Shown here one piece after another: positions 41,846 to 49,684 of a stretch of 64,000 nt of DNA. The position numbers were made by a program, and so were the translations under genes. Source of the DNA: Synergistales bacterium (GTDB lineage: Bacteria; Synergistota; Synergistia; Synergistales; Aminobacteriaceae); NCBI GenBank assembly GCA_025997955.1, contig BNVH01000001.1, positions 50,621 to 114,620 of the forward strand. Direction: 5' to 3'. A model generated the notes under the pieces. It saw nothing but the letters and a program-made list of their open reading frames with translations. It ran no database searches and was not told the origin of the DNA. The first letter of the stretch is position 1. Each line of letters starts with the position of its first letter.

Positions 41846-42490
41846 TTGTTCGAAAAACAGGAGATAGCCGTAAAAGTCAGGGAAGCGACGGTGGTTGAGA
41901 TATACAAAAAAACCGGGAAGAGATATGTGCCCGTCGCTATTTCCAATAGACATGTGCACCTTTCCCGCGAGGATTTAGACGTTTTGTTTGGAAAGGGATA
42001 CGAATTGACTCAACTGAGACCTCTTTTGCAGCCGGGGCAGTACGCGTCAAAGGAAACGGTGTCGCTGTCAGGCCCAAAAGGCAAGATAGACGGCGTCCGT
42101 GTCTTGGGGCCCGTGAGGAAGAACACCCAGGTTGAAATTTCGGTTACGGATTCGTTCAAACTCGGCATAGCTCCGGTCGTCCGTATGTCGGGGAACACAT
42201 CCGCCAGTCCGGGAGGGCGTATTGAGACCGCCCGCGGTAGCGCTGACATGAAAGAAGGCGTCATTGTAGCCGCGAGGCATTTGCATATGTCCGCAAAACA
42301 GGCTGAAACGATGAGGGTGTCGGACGGTCAGGTGGTTTCGTTGCGCGCCGGTGGGGGACGCGGTATAGTCTTAGAACACGTGGTGGTCAGAAGCGGAGAT
42401 GGGCATGAGATGGAAGCTCATATTGATACGGACGAAGCAAACGCGGCTCTCTTGAAAGACGGAGATATAGTCGAGTTGGTTCTTGAATAA
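41846..42490 (+). CDS. pduL: PduL-type phosphotransacylase (BMC)
   Basis: 214 residues if started at TTG 41846 (GGCGGTGG just upstream; compatible with the promoter); the ATG at 41774 would give 238. The two PduL domains are seen as PVAISNRHVHLSREDLDVLF with LLQPGQYASKETVSLSGPKG, and VIVAARHLHMSAKQAETM with EAHIDTDEANAALL. The His residues bind zinc. It converts acetyl-CoA and phosphate to acetyl-phosphate inside the compartment and recycles CoA. The segment before the first domain (EIAVKVREATVVEIYKKTG) is amphipathic and may be an encapsulation peptide. Confidence 0.92.
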   Translation: MFEKQEIAVKVREATVVEIYKKTGKRYVPVAISNRHVHLSREDLDVLFGKGYELTQLRPLLQPGQYASKETVSLSGPKGKIDGVRVLGPVRKNTQVEISVTDSFKLGIAPVVRMSGNTSASPGGRIETARGSADMKEGVIVAARHLHMSAKQAETMRVSDGQVVSLRAGGGRGIVLEHVVVRSGDGHEMEAHIDTDEANAALLKDGDIVELVLE

Positions 42491-42504
42491 CGCGGGTTAG
42501 CGCT

Positions 42505-43179
42505 TTGGACGAAAAACAACACAAGTTGCTTATCGACAGGATTGTGCAGGAGGTTCTGCACAGAATAAAAATGGCAAAGACCGCGGACGAGTGTGTTTCG
42601 GGTACGGTTGTGCTGATGACGTCTCACGTGCCTTCGCCGAAAAGCGCTCTTTCCAAGTTGAGACAGAGTTTTGGCAAAGATATGCTGTTTTTGAACCTCG
42701 GCATAAAAAATCCGTTCTCCTTTGAAAAGGTCGTAGAGTCAGGGGCGGACGGGGATGATAATGTAGCTAGCGCGGTTGCGGGAGCCGCCAACGTGGTGTT
42801 GTTGACGCCGAAGATTGGTTTGCTCGAAAGCATAGCGAAAGGACTTGATGATGACTTCGTGCCGCATCTCGTCATTCGCAGCCTGCTTTGGAGACGAAAC
42901 GTCAGCGTGGTTTTAGATTTTGAGCCGCCTCGCTTCAAGCGGAACACGTTTTATGAGAAATTGGTCGATGTCTTGGGGACGTTGCGGGATATGGGCGCCA
43001 ATCTGCTGACTTATAAATGCGCGACTCAAAAAGACATGGAAGGGCTTACATTGGTCACGGAGGCGGACGTCATGGACGCCTGGAAAAATAAGCGGCTTGA
43101 AATACGCTGCGCCATAGGGGCAATCGTCACGCCGTCAGCTCGTGATAAATCAAAAGAGCTTGGAATTAGGATAAATTAA
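42505..43179 (+). CDS. BMC-associated protein of unknown function (possible flavoprotein-like)
   Basis: 224 residues, TTG start. It opens with a predicted amphipathic helix (DEKQHKLLIDRIVQEVLHRI) followed by a Ser/Gly-poor linker, the pattern of cargo encapsulation peptides. The body (VVLMTSHVPSPKSALSKLRQ, ANVVLLTPKIGLLESIAKGL) has alternating strands and helices; similarity to the flavoprotein (PF02441) fold is possible but I cannot confirm it. It lies between pduL and a BMC-P gene, so it is probably lumen cargo. Confidence 0.65.
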   Translation: MDEKQHKLLIDRIVQEVLHRIKMAKTADECVSGTVVLMTSHVPSPKSALSKLRQSFGKDMLFLNLGIKNPFSFEKVVESGADGDDNVASAVAGAANVVLLTPKIGLLESIAKGLDDDFVPHLVIRSLLWRRNVSVVLDFEPPRFKRNTFYEKLVDVLGTLRDMGANLLTYKCATQKDMEGLTLVTEADVMDAWKNKRLEIRCAIGAIVTPSARDKSKELGIRIN

Positions 43180-43198
43180 CGCAAAACGGGAGAAGCAG

Positions 43199-43513
43199 AT
43201 GCAACTATGCAGAGTGAAGGGCACAGTAGTCAGTACCAATAAAGCCGAAAAACTGCTCGGTCTGAAACTGTTGATCGTGAAGCCGATAGACATCGAAACA
43301 TTTGAGGAAAAAGGCAGCATAGTGGTGGCAATCGACACAGTAGGCGCCGGAGAGGGCGAGGTCGTGATGTGCGTAGGCGGGAGTTCGTCGCGCCAGACCG
43401 CCATTACGGACGGAAAGCCCGTCGATCAATCCATTATCGCCATTATTGATTCTGTGGACTTGAACGGCGAGCGAGTATTTGAAAAGTTCAAGTCATGGAA
43501 GTTCAAGTCATAG
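43199..43513 (+). CDS. BMC-P pentameric vertex protein 1 (EutN/CcmL)
   Basis: 104 residues: MQLCRVKGTVVSTNKAEKLL, KLLIVKP, VAIDTVGAGEGEVVMCVGGS and SIIAIIDSV follow the EutN/CcmL/PduN fold that closes shell vertices. The C-terminus is longer than usual and ends with a repeated FKSWKFKS. One of three BMC-P genes in the operon. Confidence 0.9.
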   Translation: MQLCRVKGTVVSTNKAEKLLGLKLLIVKPIDIETFEEKGSIVVAIDTVGAGEGEVVMCVGGSSSRQTAITDGKPVDQSIIAIIDSVDLNGERVFEKFKSWKFKS

Positions 43514-43552
43514 AAGTACCGAGCAAATATTATATGTTAAGAGGTTGGTAAA

Positions 43553-44962
43553 ATGGCGTTGAGCGACGCGCGGATAAGACAAATTACTGATGATGCTATA
43601 CGCGAAGTAAACGGTACCATAACGACGCCGGGCGTCGCAAGCGCGTCCGAATGGCTGTGCGACGACGCGAACGAGGCCGTGGAGAACGCGAAACAATCTC
43701 AAAAACAACTTGCCGGGATGCCCTTGGAACACAGGGGCAGGATTGTTTCAGCGATGCGCGAGGCGGCGATAAAAAACGCGGAGGTCTTAGCGGAGCTCGC
43801 GCACAATGAAACCGGCTACGGCAACGTGCCGCATAAAACGCTGAAGAACCGCTTGGCGGCCGCAAAGACTCCCGGAATAGAGGATCTCCATACGACGGCG
43901 TACAGCGGAGACGACGGGCTGACTATCGTGGAGTGCGCTCCATACGGGGTCATAGGCTCCATAACCCCCTCCACAAATCCGACCGCCACCGTAATCAACA
44001 ATTCAATCAGTATGATCGCCGCCGGAAACTCCGTGGTCTACAATCCTCACCCGGTAGCAAAAAAAGCCTCCACCGAGACCATGCGAATCCTGAACGACGC
44101 GATAGTCGCCGCCGGCGGTCCGTCAGCTCTGATAACCACGGTGAAAAACCCTACCCTGCAAAGCGGTTCCACTATTATGGGACACAAGGATATAAAGCTG
44201 CTCTCCATCACGGGCGGCGAAGCCGTCGTGAGCGTCGCCATGAAGTCGGGGAAAAAAGTTATAGCGGCAGGCCCCGGCAATCCTCCGGTCATAGTCGACG
44301 ACACGGCCGTCATACCACAGGCGGCGCGCGATATAGTCGATGGCGCGAGCTTTGACAACAACGTCCTTTGCATTGCCGAAAAAGAAATATTCGCTTTCGA
44401 GAACATCGCCGGGGAATTAGTGAGCCTTATGCAGCAAAGCGGCGCGTATAAAGTCACGGGTTCGGACATCGATAAAATCATAAATACCGTTTTGGAAAAA
44501 AGTGACGGCAAGTACGTCATAAACCGCAACTTCGTCGGACGCAGCGCTATTCATATCCTGCAACAGAGCGGCGTTTCGTATATCGGCGCGCCCAATCTCG
44601 TCATAGCTGAAGTGGACAAATACCATCCGTTTGTAGTGGTCGAAATGCTCATGCCCGTTCTGCCGGTCGTGCGCGTCCGCTCCATAGAGGAGGCTATTGA
44701 GGAGTCTTTGCGCGCGGAGCAGGGTTATCAACACTCCGCTTATATACACTCGACCAACATCAAGAATATGTCCGCCGCGGCAAGCGCGCTGAACACGACG
44801 ATTTTTGTGAAAAACGCGCCGTCATACAGCGGACTCGGCTTTGGAGGAGAGGGATTCACCACGCTCACGATAGCAACGCCGACAGGCGAGGGTCTGACGA
44901 GCGCTAAGTCCTTCACTCGTTCCAGAAGATGTGTGTTGAAGGGTGACCTCAGGATCGTCTGA
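43553..44962 (+). CDS. pduP: CoA-acylating aldehyde dehydrogenase (PduP/EutE-type)
   Basis: 469 residues. The N-terminal helix DARIRQITDDAIREVNG plus Thr/Pro/Gly linker looks like an encapsulation peptide. Catalytic Cys273 lies in SFDNNVLCIAEKE, and GSITPSTNPTATVINNSISM is typical of acylating dehydrogenases. It oxidises the aldehyde (acetaldehyde if DeoC supplies it) to acyl-CoA with NAD+ in the lumen. The next gene starts 8 bases later. Confidence 0.93.
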   Translation: MALSDARIRQITDDAIREVNGTITTPGVASASEWLCDDANEAVENAKQSQKQLAGMPLEHRGRIVSAMREAAIKNAEVLAELAHNETGYGNVPHKTLKNRLAAAKTPGIEDLHTTAYSGDDGLTIVECAPYGVIGSITPSTNPTATVINNSISMIAAGNSVVYNPHPVAKKASTETMRILNDAIVAAGGPSALITTVKNPTLQSGSTIMGHKDIKLLSITGGEAVVSVAMKSGKKVIAAGPGNPPVIVDDTAVIPQAARDIVDGASFDNNVLCIAEKEIFAFENIAGELVSLMQQSGAYKVTGSDIDKIINTVLEKSDGKYVINRNFVGRSAIHILQQSGVSYIGAPNLVIAEVDKYHPFVVVEMLMPVLPVVRVRSIEEAIEESLRAEQGYQHSAYIHSTNIKNMSAAASALNTTIFVKNAPSYSGLGFGGEGFTTLTIATPTGEGLTSAKSFTRSRRCVLKGDLRIV

Positions 44963-44970
44963 GGCGGGTT

Positions 44971-46281
44971 ATGAGCAGTATAGCCGATATGGTTCGCGAT
45001 TTTGGAGTTGTAGGCGCCGGCGGAGCTGGGTTTCCCACTCACGTCAAGATAGACGCCGCAAAGCCGGAATATATCATCGCCAACGGCGCGGAGTGCGAGC
45101 CGTTGCTGCGTGTGGATCAGCAAGTGATGGAGTTCCACGCGTATAGCGTAGTGGAAGGTCTGCGGCTTGTCATGCGACACACAAAGGCCGCGCGTGGAGT
45201 GATAGCGCTCAAAGATCACTACAAAAAAGCGATAGAGGCCTTGCGGCGCGAGTTATCGGGCTCTACGGACATAACGCTTTTCATTATGAGGAGCTATTAC
45301 CCGGCGGGAGACGAGCAGCAAATTGTGTACGAGGTCACCGGACGCGTAGTGCCGACGGGCGGTATTCCGCTTGACGTAGGCGCGGTCGTGTCAAACGTAA
45401 GCACGCTGATGTATGTCGCCGGAGCCGCTCAAAACATACCCGTGACGGAAAAATACGTCACGGTCAGCGGAGCGGTAAGCAGACCGGCGACGCTGAAAGC
45501 GCCCATAGGCATATCTATGAAAAAACTTGTAGACGCCGCCGGGGGAACGACGACGGAGTGCGATTATATAATCGGAGGCCCCTGCATGGGAAGAGTCGTA
45601 ACGGACATAGACATTCCGGTGATTAAGACGACGGGCGGAATTATCGCCATACCCAAGGGTCATCCGCTCCTCTACAAAAAAAGCGATCAGGTAAATTTGC
45701 AGTTGATAAAGGCGGTGTGCTGCCAGTGTTCCATGTGTACGCAGATGTGCCCCCGAAATTCGCTCGGTCTCAGGGTGGAGCCGCACAAGGCTATGCGCAG
45801 CTTGGCGCAGAACGTGGATTTGCTTGATAACCCCAATGGCGTTTTTTCCTGTTGCGACTGCGGAATATGCACTTATTGCGCATGCAACTTCGGGCTAAAA
45901 CCGTCTAATGTTATGGCTCTCATGAAGGCGGGCCTTCAGAAGGCGGGAGTGAAGCCCAAAAAAGAGGTTTACACGACAGTAGACAGGGGTATAGATACAA
46001 AAAAATTCCCGACGTCGAGACTGATTCACAGGTTGGGCATAAGCGAATATGACGTGGCGGCCCCAATGGATACTAATCTCATAGAAACCGACCGCGTAAA
46101 AATACCTCTTAAAATGCACATAGGAGCTCCGTCGAAGCCGGTGGTGGATGTGGGGCGCCAAGTCAAAAAAGGCGAACTCATAGCGGACATACCGGAAAAA
46201 GCCTTGGGCGCAAAAGTACACGCCAGCATAGACGGAAAAGTTACCGATGTGAGCGGCGAATATATAGAGATAAAGGTGTAG
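44971..46281 (+). CDS. pduS: PduS-like RnfC-type NADH/flavin electron-transfer protein
   Basis: 436 residues. FGVVGAGGAGFPTHVKIDAA (11-30) is the RnfC/NuoF-like nucleotide and flavin region; two Fe-S motifs follow: CCQCSMCTQMCP (250-261) and CCDCGICTYCAC (294-305). The C-terminal 80 residues form a barrel-sandwich domain. PduS-type proteins oxidise NADH at the shell and pass electrons out, often through a PduT-like shell protein, which is encoded by the next gene. Confidence 0.9.
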   Translation: MSSIADMVRDFGVVGAGGAGFPTHVKIDAAKPEYIIANGAECEPLLRVDQQVMEFHAYSVVEGLRLVMRHTKAARGVIALKDHYKKAIEALRRELSGSTDITLFIMRSYYPAGDEQQIVYEVTGRVVPTGGIPLDVGAVVSNVSTLMYVAGAAQNIPVTEKYVTVSGAVSRPATLKAPIGISMKKLVDAAGGTTTECDYIIGGPCMGRVVTDIDIPVIKTTGGIIAIPKGHPLLYKKSDQVNLQLIKAVCCQCSMCTQMCPRNSLGLRVEPHKAMRSLAQNVDLLDNPNGVFSCCDCGICTYCACNFGLKPSNVMALMKAGLQKAGVKPKKEVYTTVDRGIDTKKFPTSRLIHRLGISEYDVAAPMDTNLIETDRVKIPLKMHIGAPSKPVVDVGRQVKKGELIADIPEKALGAKVHASIDGKVTDVSGEYIEIKV

Positions 46282-46284
46282 CTG

Positions 46285-46833
46285 ATGAAACAGTCACTTG
46301 GGATGATAGAGGTTGTAAGCATACCGGCCGGCATAGAGGCGGGCGACGCCATGCTGAAGGCGGCGTCTGTGGAGCTCGTGACGGCTCAGGCAGCCTGTGC
46401 CGGCAAGTATATCATCGTGGTTTCCGGCGATGTGGCGGCGGTGGAGGCAAGCGTAAAGGCGGGCAGGGAGACAGCCGCCATGAAGCTTATCGACAGTTTA
46501 GTGATACCGAACATCGACCCTCAGGTGCCAATAGCCATAAATATGTGCAGCGAAGTCGGCGAGATAGGCACGCTCGGGGTAATGGAGACATTTTCACTCT
46601 GCGCCGCTGTCATAGCGGCCGACGCCGCCGTGAAAGCCGCTAGCGTGAGACTGATAGAGGTCAGGCTTGGACGAGGCCTCGGCGGAAAATCGTTCATAAC
46701 TCTCACAGGCGACGTGGTAGCCGTTGAGTCAGCTGTCAAGGCGGCGCGTGAGCTCAAAGAAGTTGCGGGTTTAATGTCGGAGAGCGTAGTGATACCATCT
46801 CCGCATCCCGATATAGTAAGAGCTATGCTCTAA
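46285..46833 (+). CDS. pduT: BMC-T shell protein, PduT-like with Fe-S cysteine
   Basis: 182 residues made of two BMC domains (LGMIEVVSIPAGIEAGDAML and LGVMETFSLCAAVIAADAAV). Cys38 in QAACAGKY falls exactly where PduT has the Cys that holds a 4Fe-4S cluster at the trimer pore. So the shell can probably carry electrons, matching the PduS-like gene just upstream (3-base gap). Confidence 0.92.
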   Translation: MKQSLGMIEVVSIPAGIEAGDAMLKAASVELVTAQAACAGKYIIVVSGDVAAVEASVKAGRETAAMKLIDSLVIPNIDPQVPIAINMCSEVGEIGTLGVMETFSLCAAVIAADAAVKAASVRLIEVRLGRGLGGKSFITLTGDVVAVESAVKAARELKEVAGLMSESVVIPSPHPDIVRAML

Positions 46834-46857
46834 CGCAAGCAACGAGGAGGACATGAA

Positions 46858-47160
46858 ATGCCTAGGGAAGCACTGGGAATGGTGGAGACAAAAGGGCTTA
46901 TCGGCGCGATAGAGGCGGCGGACGCGATGGTCAAGGCCGCTAACGTTTCGCTGATAGGAAAACAACAGATAGGCAGCGGGCTCGTCACGGTTATGGTGAG
47001 GGGCGACGTCGGCGCGGTGAAAGCGGCGGTTGACGCGGGAGCCGCGTCCGCGAAAAGAATAGGCGAGCTTTACGGCGTGCACGTAATCCCCAGCCCGCAC
47101 AGCGACGTAGAAGGGATATTGCCGACCTTGTCCGCGACCGCTAAATCCATAAGTGAATAA
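46858..47160 (+). CDS. BMC-H hexameric shell protein 1
   Basis: 100 residues with one BMC domain (ALGMVETKGLIGAIEAADAM, then VKAANVSLIGKQQIGSGLVT), PduA/PduJ-like. The pore loop carries IGSGL. The C-terminal extension (PTLSATAKSISE) differs from the second copy. Major shell facet protein. Stop TAA is directly followed by the GTG of the next gene. Confidence 0.95.
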   Translation: MPREALGMVETKGLIGAIEAADAMVKAANVSLIGKQQIGSGLVTVMVRGDVGAVKAAVDAGAASAKRIGELYGVHVIPSPHSDVEGILPTLSATAKSISE

Positions 47161-47427
47161 GTGTATACCGGAAAAGTCGTAGGCTGCGTAGTCGCGACAG
47201 TCAAGGAATCGAATTTGGACGGAATTCCTTTTTTGGTGGTGCAAACCATTGAAAACGGCAGGCCCGTTGGTTTGGTCATAGCTGCCGACTCGACTCGTCA
47301 GGCGGGTTTAGGGGATTTCGTTTATATGATAGGTTCAAAGGAAGCGGCGCGTGTGTTCCGAAAGGCATTGACCCCAGTTGACGTAGCCATCGTGGGATTT
47401 ATAGACGACTACAGGGAAGAACTGTAA
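47161..47427 (+). CDS. BMC-P vertex protein 2 (EutN/CcmL)
   Basis: 88 residues, GTG start directly after the previous stop. YTGKVVGCVVATVKESNLDG, FLVVQTIENGRPVGLVIAAD, AGLGDFVYMIGSKEAARVF and VDVAIVGFID follow the EutN family. One of three divergent vertex proteins. Confidence 0.92.
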   Translation: MYTGKVVGCVVATVKESNLDGIPFLVVQTIENGRPVGLVIAADSTRQAGLGDFVYMIGSKEAARVFRKALTPVDVAIVGFIDDYREEL

Positions 47428-47462
47428 CTCGAGTTTAGAGTTACGAGAAAGGTGGAAAAAAA

Positions 47463-47744
47463 GTGGAAAAATTGGCGTTGGGAATGGTGGAGACAAGAGG
47501 TTTGATTGGCGCGATAGAAGCGGCGGACGCTATGGTTAAGGCCGCGAATGTTTCCTTGATTGGCAAGGAGCAAATAGGCAGCGGGCTCGTCACGGTTATG
47601 GTGAGGGGCGATGTCGGCGCGGTGAAAGCGGCGGTTGACGCGGGAGCCGCGTCCGCGAAAAGAATAGGCGAGCTTTACGGCGTGCACGTAATCCCCAGCC
47701 CGCACAGCGACGTAGAAGGTATTCTGCCAAAAAAATTAGGATAG
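47463..47744 (+). CDS. BMC-H hexameric shell protein 2
   Basis: 93 residues, GTG start. It differs from copy 1 at only a few positions until the C-terminus (KKLG instead of the longer tail). DNA from about 47575 to 47715 is nearly base-for-base the same as 46970-47112, showing recent duplication or gene conversion. Confidence 0.95.
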   Translation: MEKLALGMVETRGLIGAIEAADAMVKAANVSLIGKEQIGSGLVTVMVRGDVGAVKAAVDAGAASAKRIGELYGVHVIPSPHSDVEGILPKKLG

Positions 47745-47748
47745 AGAC

Positions 47749-48063
47749 GTGAGAATTGCCACTATCGTAGGAAACGTAGTTTCTACGATAAAAGACCAGA
47801 CGTATTACGGCTACAAATTGATGATTATTGAATACATGGACGAGAACGGCCGTCCATCCGGGGCGCGTCAAATAGCCTTCGACGCCGCCCAGGCGGGCAT
47901 AGGCGACGTCGTGCTTGTGAACGTGGACGGGGGCGCCGCCAATATGTTGCTTGATAAAGAAATCATAGCCGACCTCACGATTTGCGGTGTGTTAGACAGT
48001 TATACCTACGACGGAGAGACCAGAATATTCTCTGACATTAAGCGGAGGATGAAATGGACATAG
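47749..48063 (+). CDS. BMC-P vertex protein 3 (EutN/CcmL)
   Basis: 104 residues, GTG start 4 bases after the previous stop. RIATIVGNVVSTIKDQTYYG, YKLMIIEYMDENGRPSGARQ, AGIGDVVLVNVDGGAANMLL and ADLTICGVLDSY mark the EutN fold. Overlaps the first deoC gene by 10 bases. Confidence 0.92.
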   Translation: MRIATIVGNVVSTIKDQTYYGYKLMIIEYMDENGRPSGARQIAFDAAQAGIGDVVLVNVDGGAANMLLDKEIIADLTICGVLDSYTYDGETRIFSDIKRRMKWT

Positions 48064-48806
48064 AGAAAATAGTGAGCGAAGTCATCAAGGAAGTGCAGTC
48101 GCGAGAACCAGAGCCCTGCGCGGCTTCGTCTTTGTCGGCGCGGGCGTGGGAGGTTCCATCTAAACTGGAACACTCCATCCTGAACCCGGACGTAAGTCGG
48201 GACAAGATTTTAGCGGAATGCGCCAACGCCAAAAGACATTGCGTGGCGGCGGTGTGCGTGGCTCCCTATTATGTAAGCGCCGCGAAAGAAGCCCTGCTGG
48301 GCAGCGGAGTGAAGGTGTGCGCCGCGATAGGTTTTCCTCATGGTTGCATGTCGGCGGCGTCTAAGCTGATGGAGGCGAGGGAGTGCGTCAAAAACGGGGC
48401 GGACGAGTTAGACGTCGCCGTGAATATCTTAGCCGTCAAGTCGGGCAATATGGCTGACGCTAAGGACGATTTTGAGCAGATTGCCCTTGTAACGCGCGGC
48501 CATACGACGCTCAAGGCGGTATTTGAGCACAGCTTGTATACCGACGATGAGAAGAGAAGCGTGCTGGAGATGGCGAAATCCTGCGGCGCCGAATACGTCA
48601 AGATACAAAACGTACTGAGCGGCAAGGGCGCGGACGCCGAGGACATCAGATATGTTAAAAATATATTGGCTCGCAATATGAAGATCAAAATCGACGGCGG
48701 AGTCAAGACTCTCGAAAAAGCCCTTGAGCTTCTATCGGCCGGCGCGGACCGCATCGGTCTCACCGCGACGGTGGCTATAGCGAAAGAGGCGGAGGGGAAA
48801 TTATAA
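48054..48806 (+). CDS. deoC: DeoC-like aldolase 1 (BMC cargo, divergent active site)
   Basis: 250 residues. An N-terminal amphipathic helix (DIEKIVSEVIKEVQS) and a 15-residue linker form a likely encapsulation peptide. The DeoC TIM barrel follows: Asp120 in ADELDVAVN, the Schiff-base Lys183 in AEYVKIQNVLSG, Lys212 in KIKIDGGVK. The loop after Lys183 is IQNVLSG in place of the usual TSTGF, which contacts the phosphate side of the substrate, and ASGG is IDGG. The two catalytic Lys and the Asp remain, so it may have another substrate or a partner role. Confidence 0.88.
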   Translation: MDIEKIVSEVIKEVQSREPEPCAASSLSARAWEVPSKLEHSILNPDVSRDKILAECANAKRHCVAAVCVAPYYVSAAKEALLGSGVKVCAAIGFPHGCMSAASKLMEARECVKNGADELDVAVNILAVKSGNMADAKDDFEQIALVTRGHTTLKAVFEHSLYTDDEKRSVLEMAKSCGAEYVKIQNVLSGKGADAEDIRYVKNILARNMKIKIDGGVKTLEKALELLSAGADRIGLTATVAIAKEAEGKL

Positions 48807-48831
48807 TACTCGTATTGTGTGGAGGAAGACG

Positions 48832-49671
48832 ATGAGCGCGATAGATATCAACGAGATAATCAAACAGGTAACCGCGGAGGTGTGCGCAAATTTAGGCATG
48901 GGCGCCGATACCGCGCCGGCGAGTGGCATAAACAGCGCGGACTTGGCAAAATATATCGATCACACTTTGCTGAAGCCTGAAGCGAGCCTCAACGAAGTGA
49001 AAAAGATTTGTGACGAGGCGAAGAAATACAATTTCGCCAGCGTATGCGTGAACACCAACTACATAAAGTTCGTCGCGGACTCTCTTGAGGGAAGCGGAGT
49101 TACGCCCTGTTGCGTGGTTGGGTTTCCCTTGGGAGCGATGATCCCGGAAGCGAAGGCCGGCGAGGCTTTGATAGCCGTAAACAACGGCGCAAAAGAAGTG
49201 GACATGGTCATCAACATAGGCGCTGTGAAATCCGGCGACTGGAAACAGGTTCACAAGGACATAGAGGGCGTTGTGAACGCGACGCGCGGCAGGGCTATCG
49301 TAAAAGTGATTATCGAGACCTGCCTCCTGACGGACGAGGAAAAGGTGAAGGCGTGCGCGATAAGCAAGTTGGCCGGAGCCCATTTCGTAAAAACCTCGAC
49401 CGGTTTCTCAAAGGGCGGCGCGACGGTTGAGGACGTAAAACTGATGCGCAAGACAATAGGCCCCGAGATGGGCTTGAAGGCTTCGGGCGGAGTGAGAACT
49501 TACGAGGACGCGGTCAGCATGATTGAGGCCGGCGCCACCAGGCTCGGCACCAGCTCAGGTGTAAAGCTCGTCTTGGGAGAAGACTCGGCCGAGCGCAAGT
49601 GTATCAATTGCGGCGCTTGCAACGCCGTATGTCCAAGCGGGCGCGCTGTCGTCATGAAAGGTCTTTATTGA
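48832..49671 (+). CDS. deoC: DeoC deoxyribose-phosphate aldolase 2 with C-terminal Fe-S motif
   Basis: 279 residues from ATG 48832 (GGAGGA at 48821). N-terminal helix SAIDINEIIKQVTAEVCANL plus Ala/Gly/Ser linker: encapsulation peptide. The barrel is canonical, with Asp124 in EVDMVIN, Schiff-base Lys187 in FVKTSTGFS and Lys216 in LKASGGV. It cleaves 2-deoxy-D-ribose-5-phosphate to acetaldehyde and glyceraldehyde-3-phosphate. Unusually, residues 257-268 read CINCGACNAVCP, a full CxxCxxCxxxCP 4Fe-4S motif, followed by only 11 residues. Confidence 0.93.
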   Translation: MSAIDINEIIKQVTAEVCANLGMGADTAPASGINSADLAKYIDHTLLKPEASLNEVKKICDEAKKYNFASVCVNTNYIKFVADSLEGSGVTPCCVVGFPLGAMIPEAKAGEALIAVNNGAKEVDMVINIGAVKSGDWKQVHKDIEGVVNATRGRAIVKVIIETCLLTDEEKVKACAISKLAGAHFVKTSTGFSKGGATVEDVKLMRKTIGPEMGLKASGGVRTYEDAVSMIEAGATRLGTSSGVKLVLGEDSAERKCINCGACNAVCPSGRAVVMKGLY

Positions 49672-49684
49672 AGGTTTTTATCGA

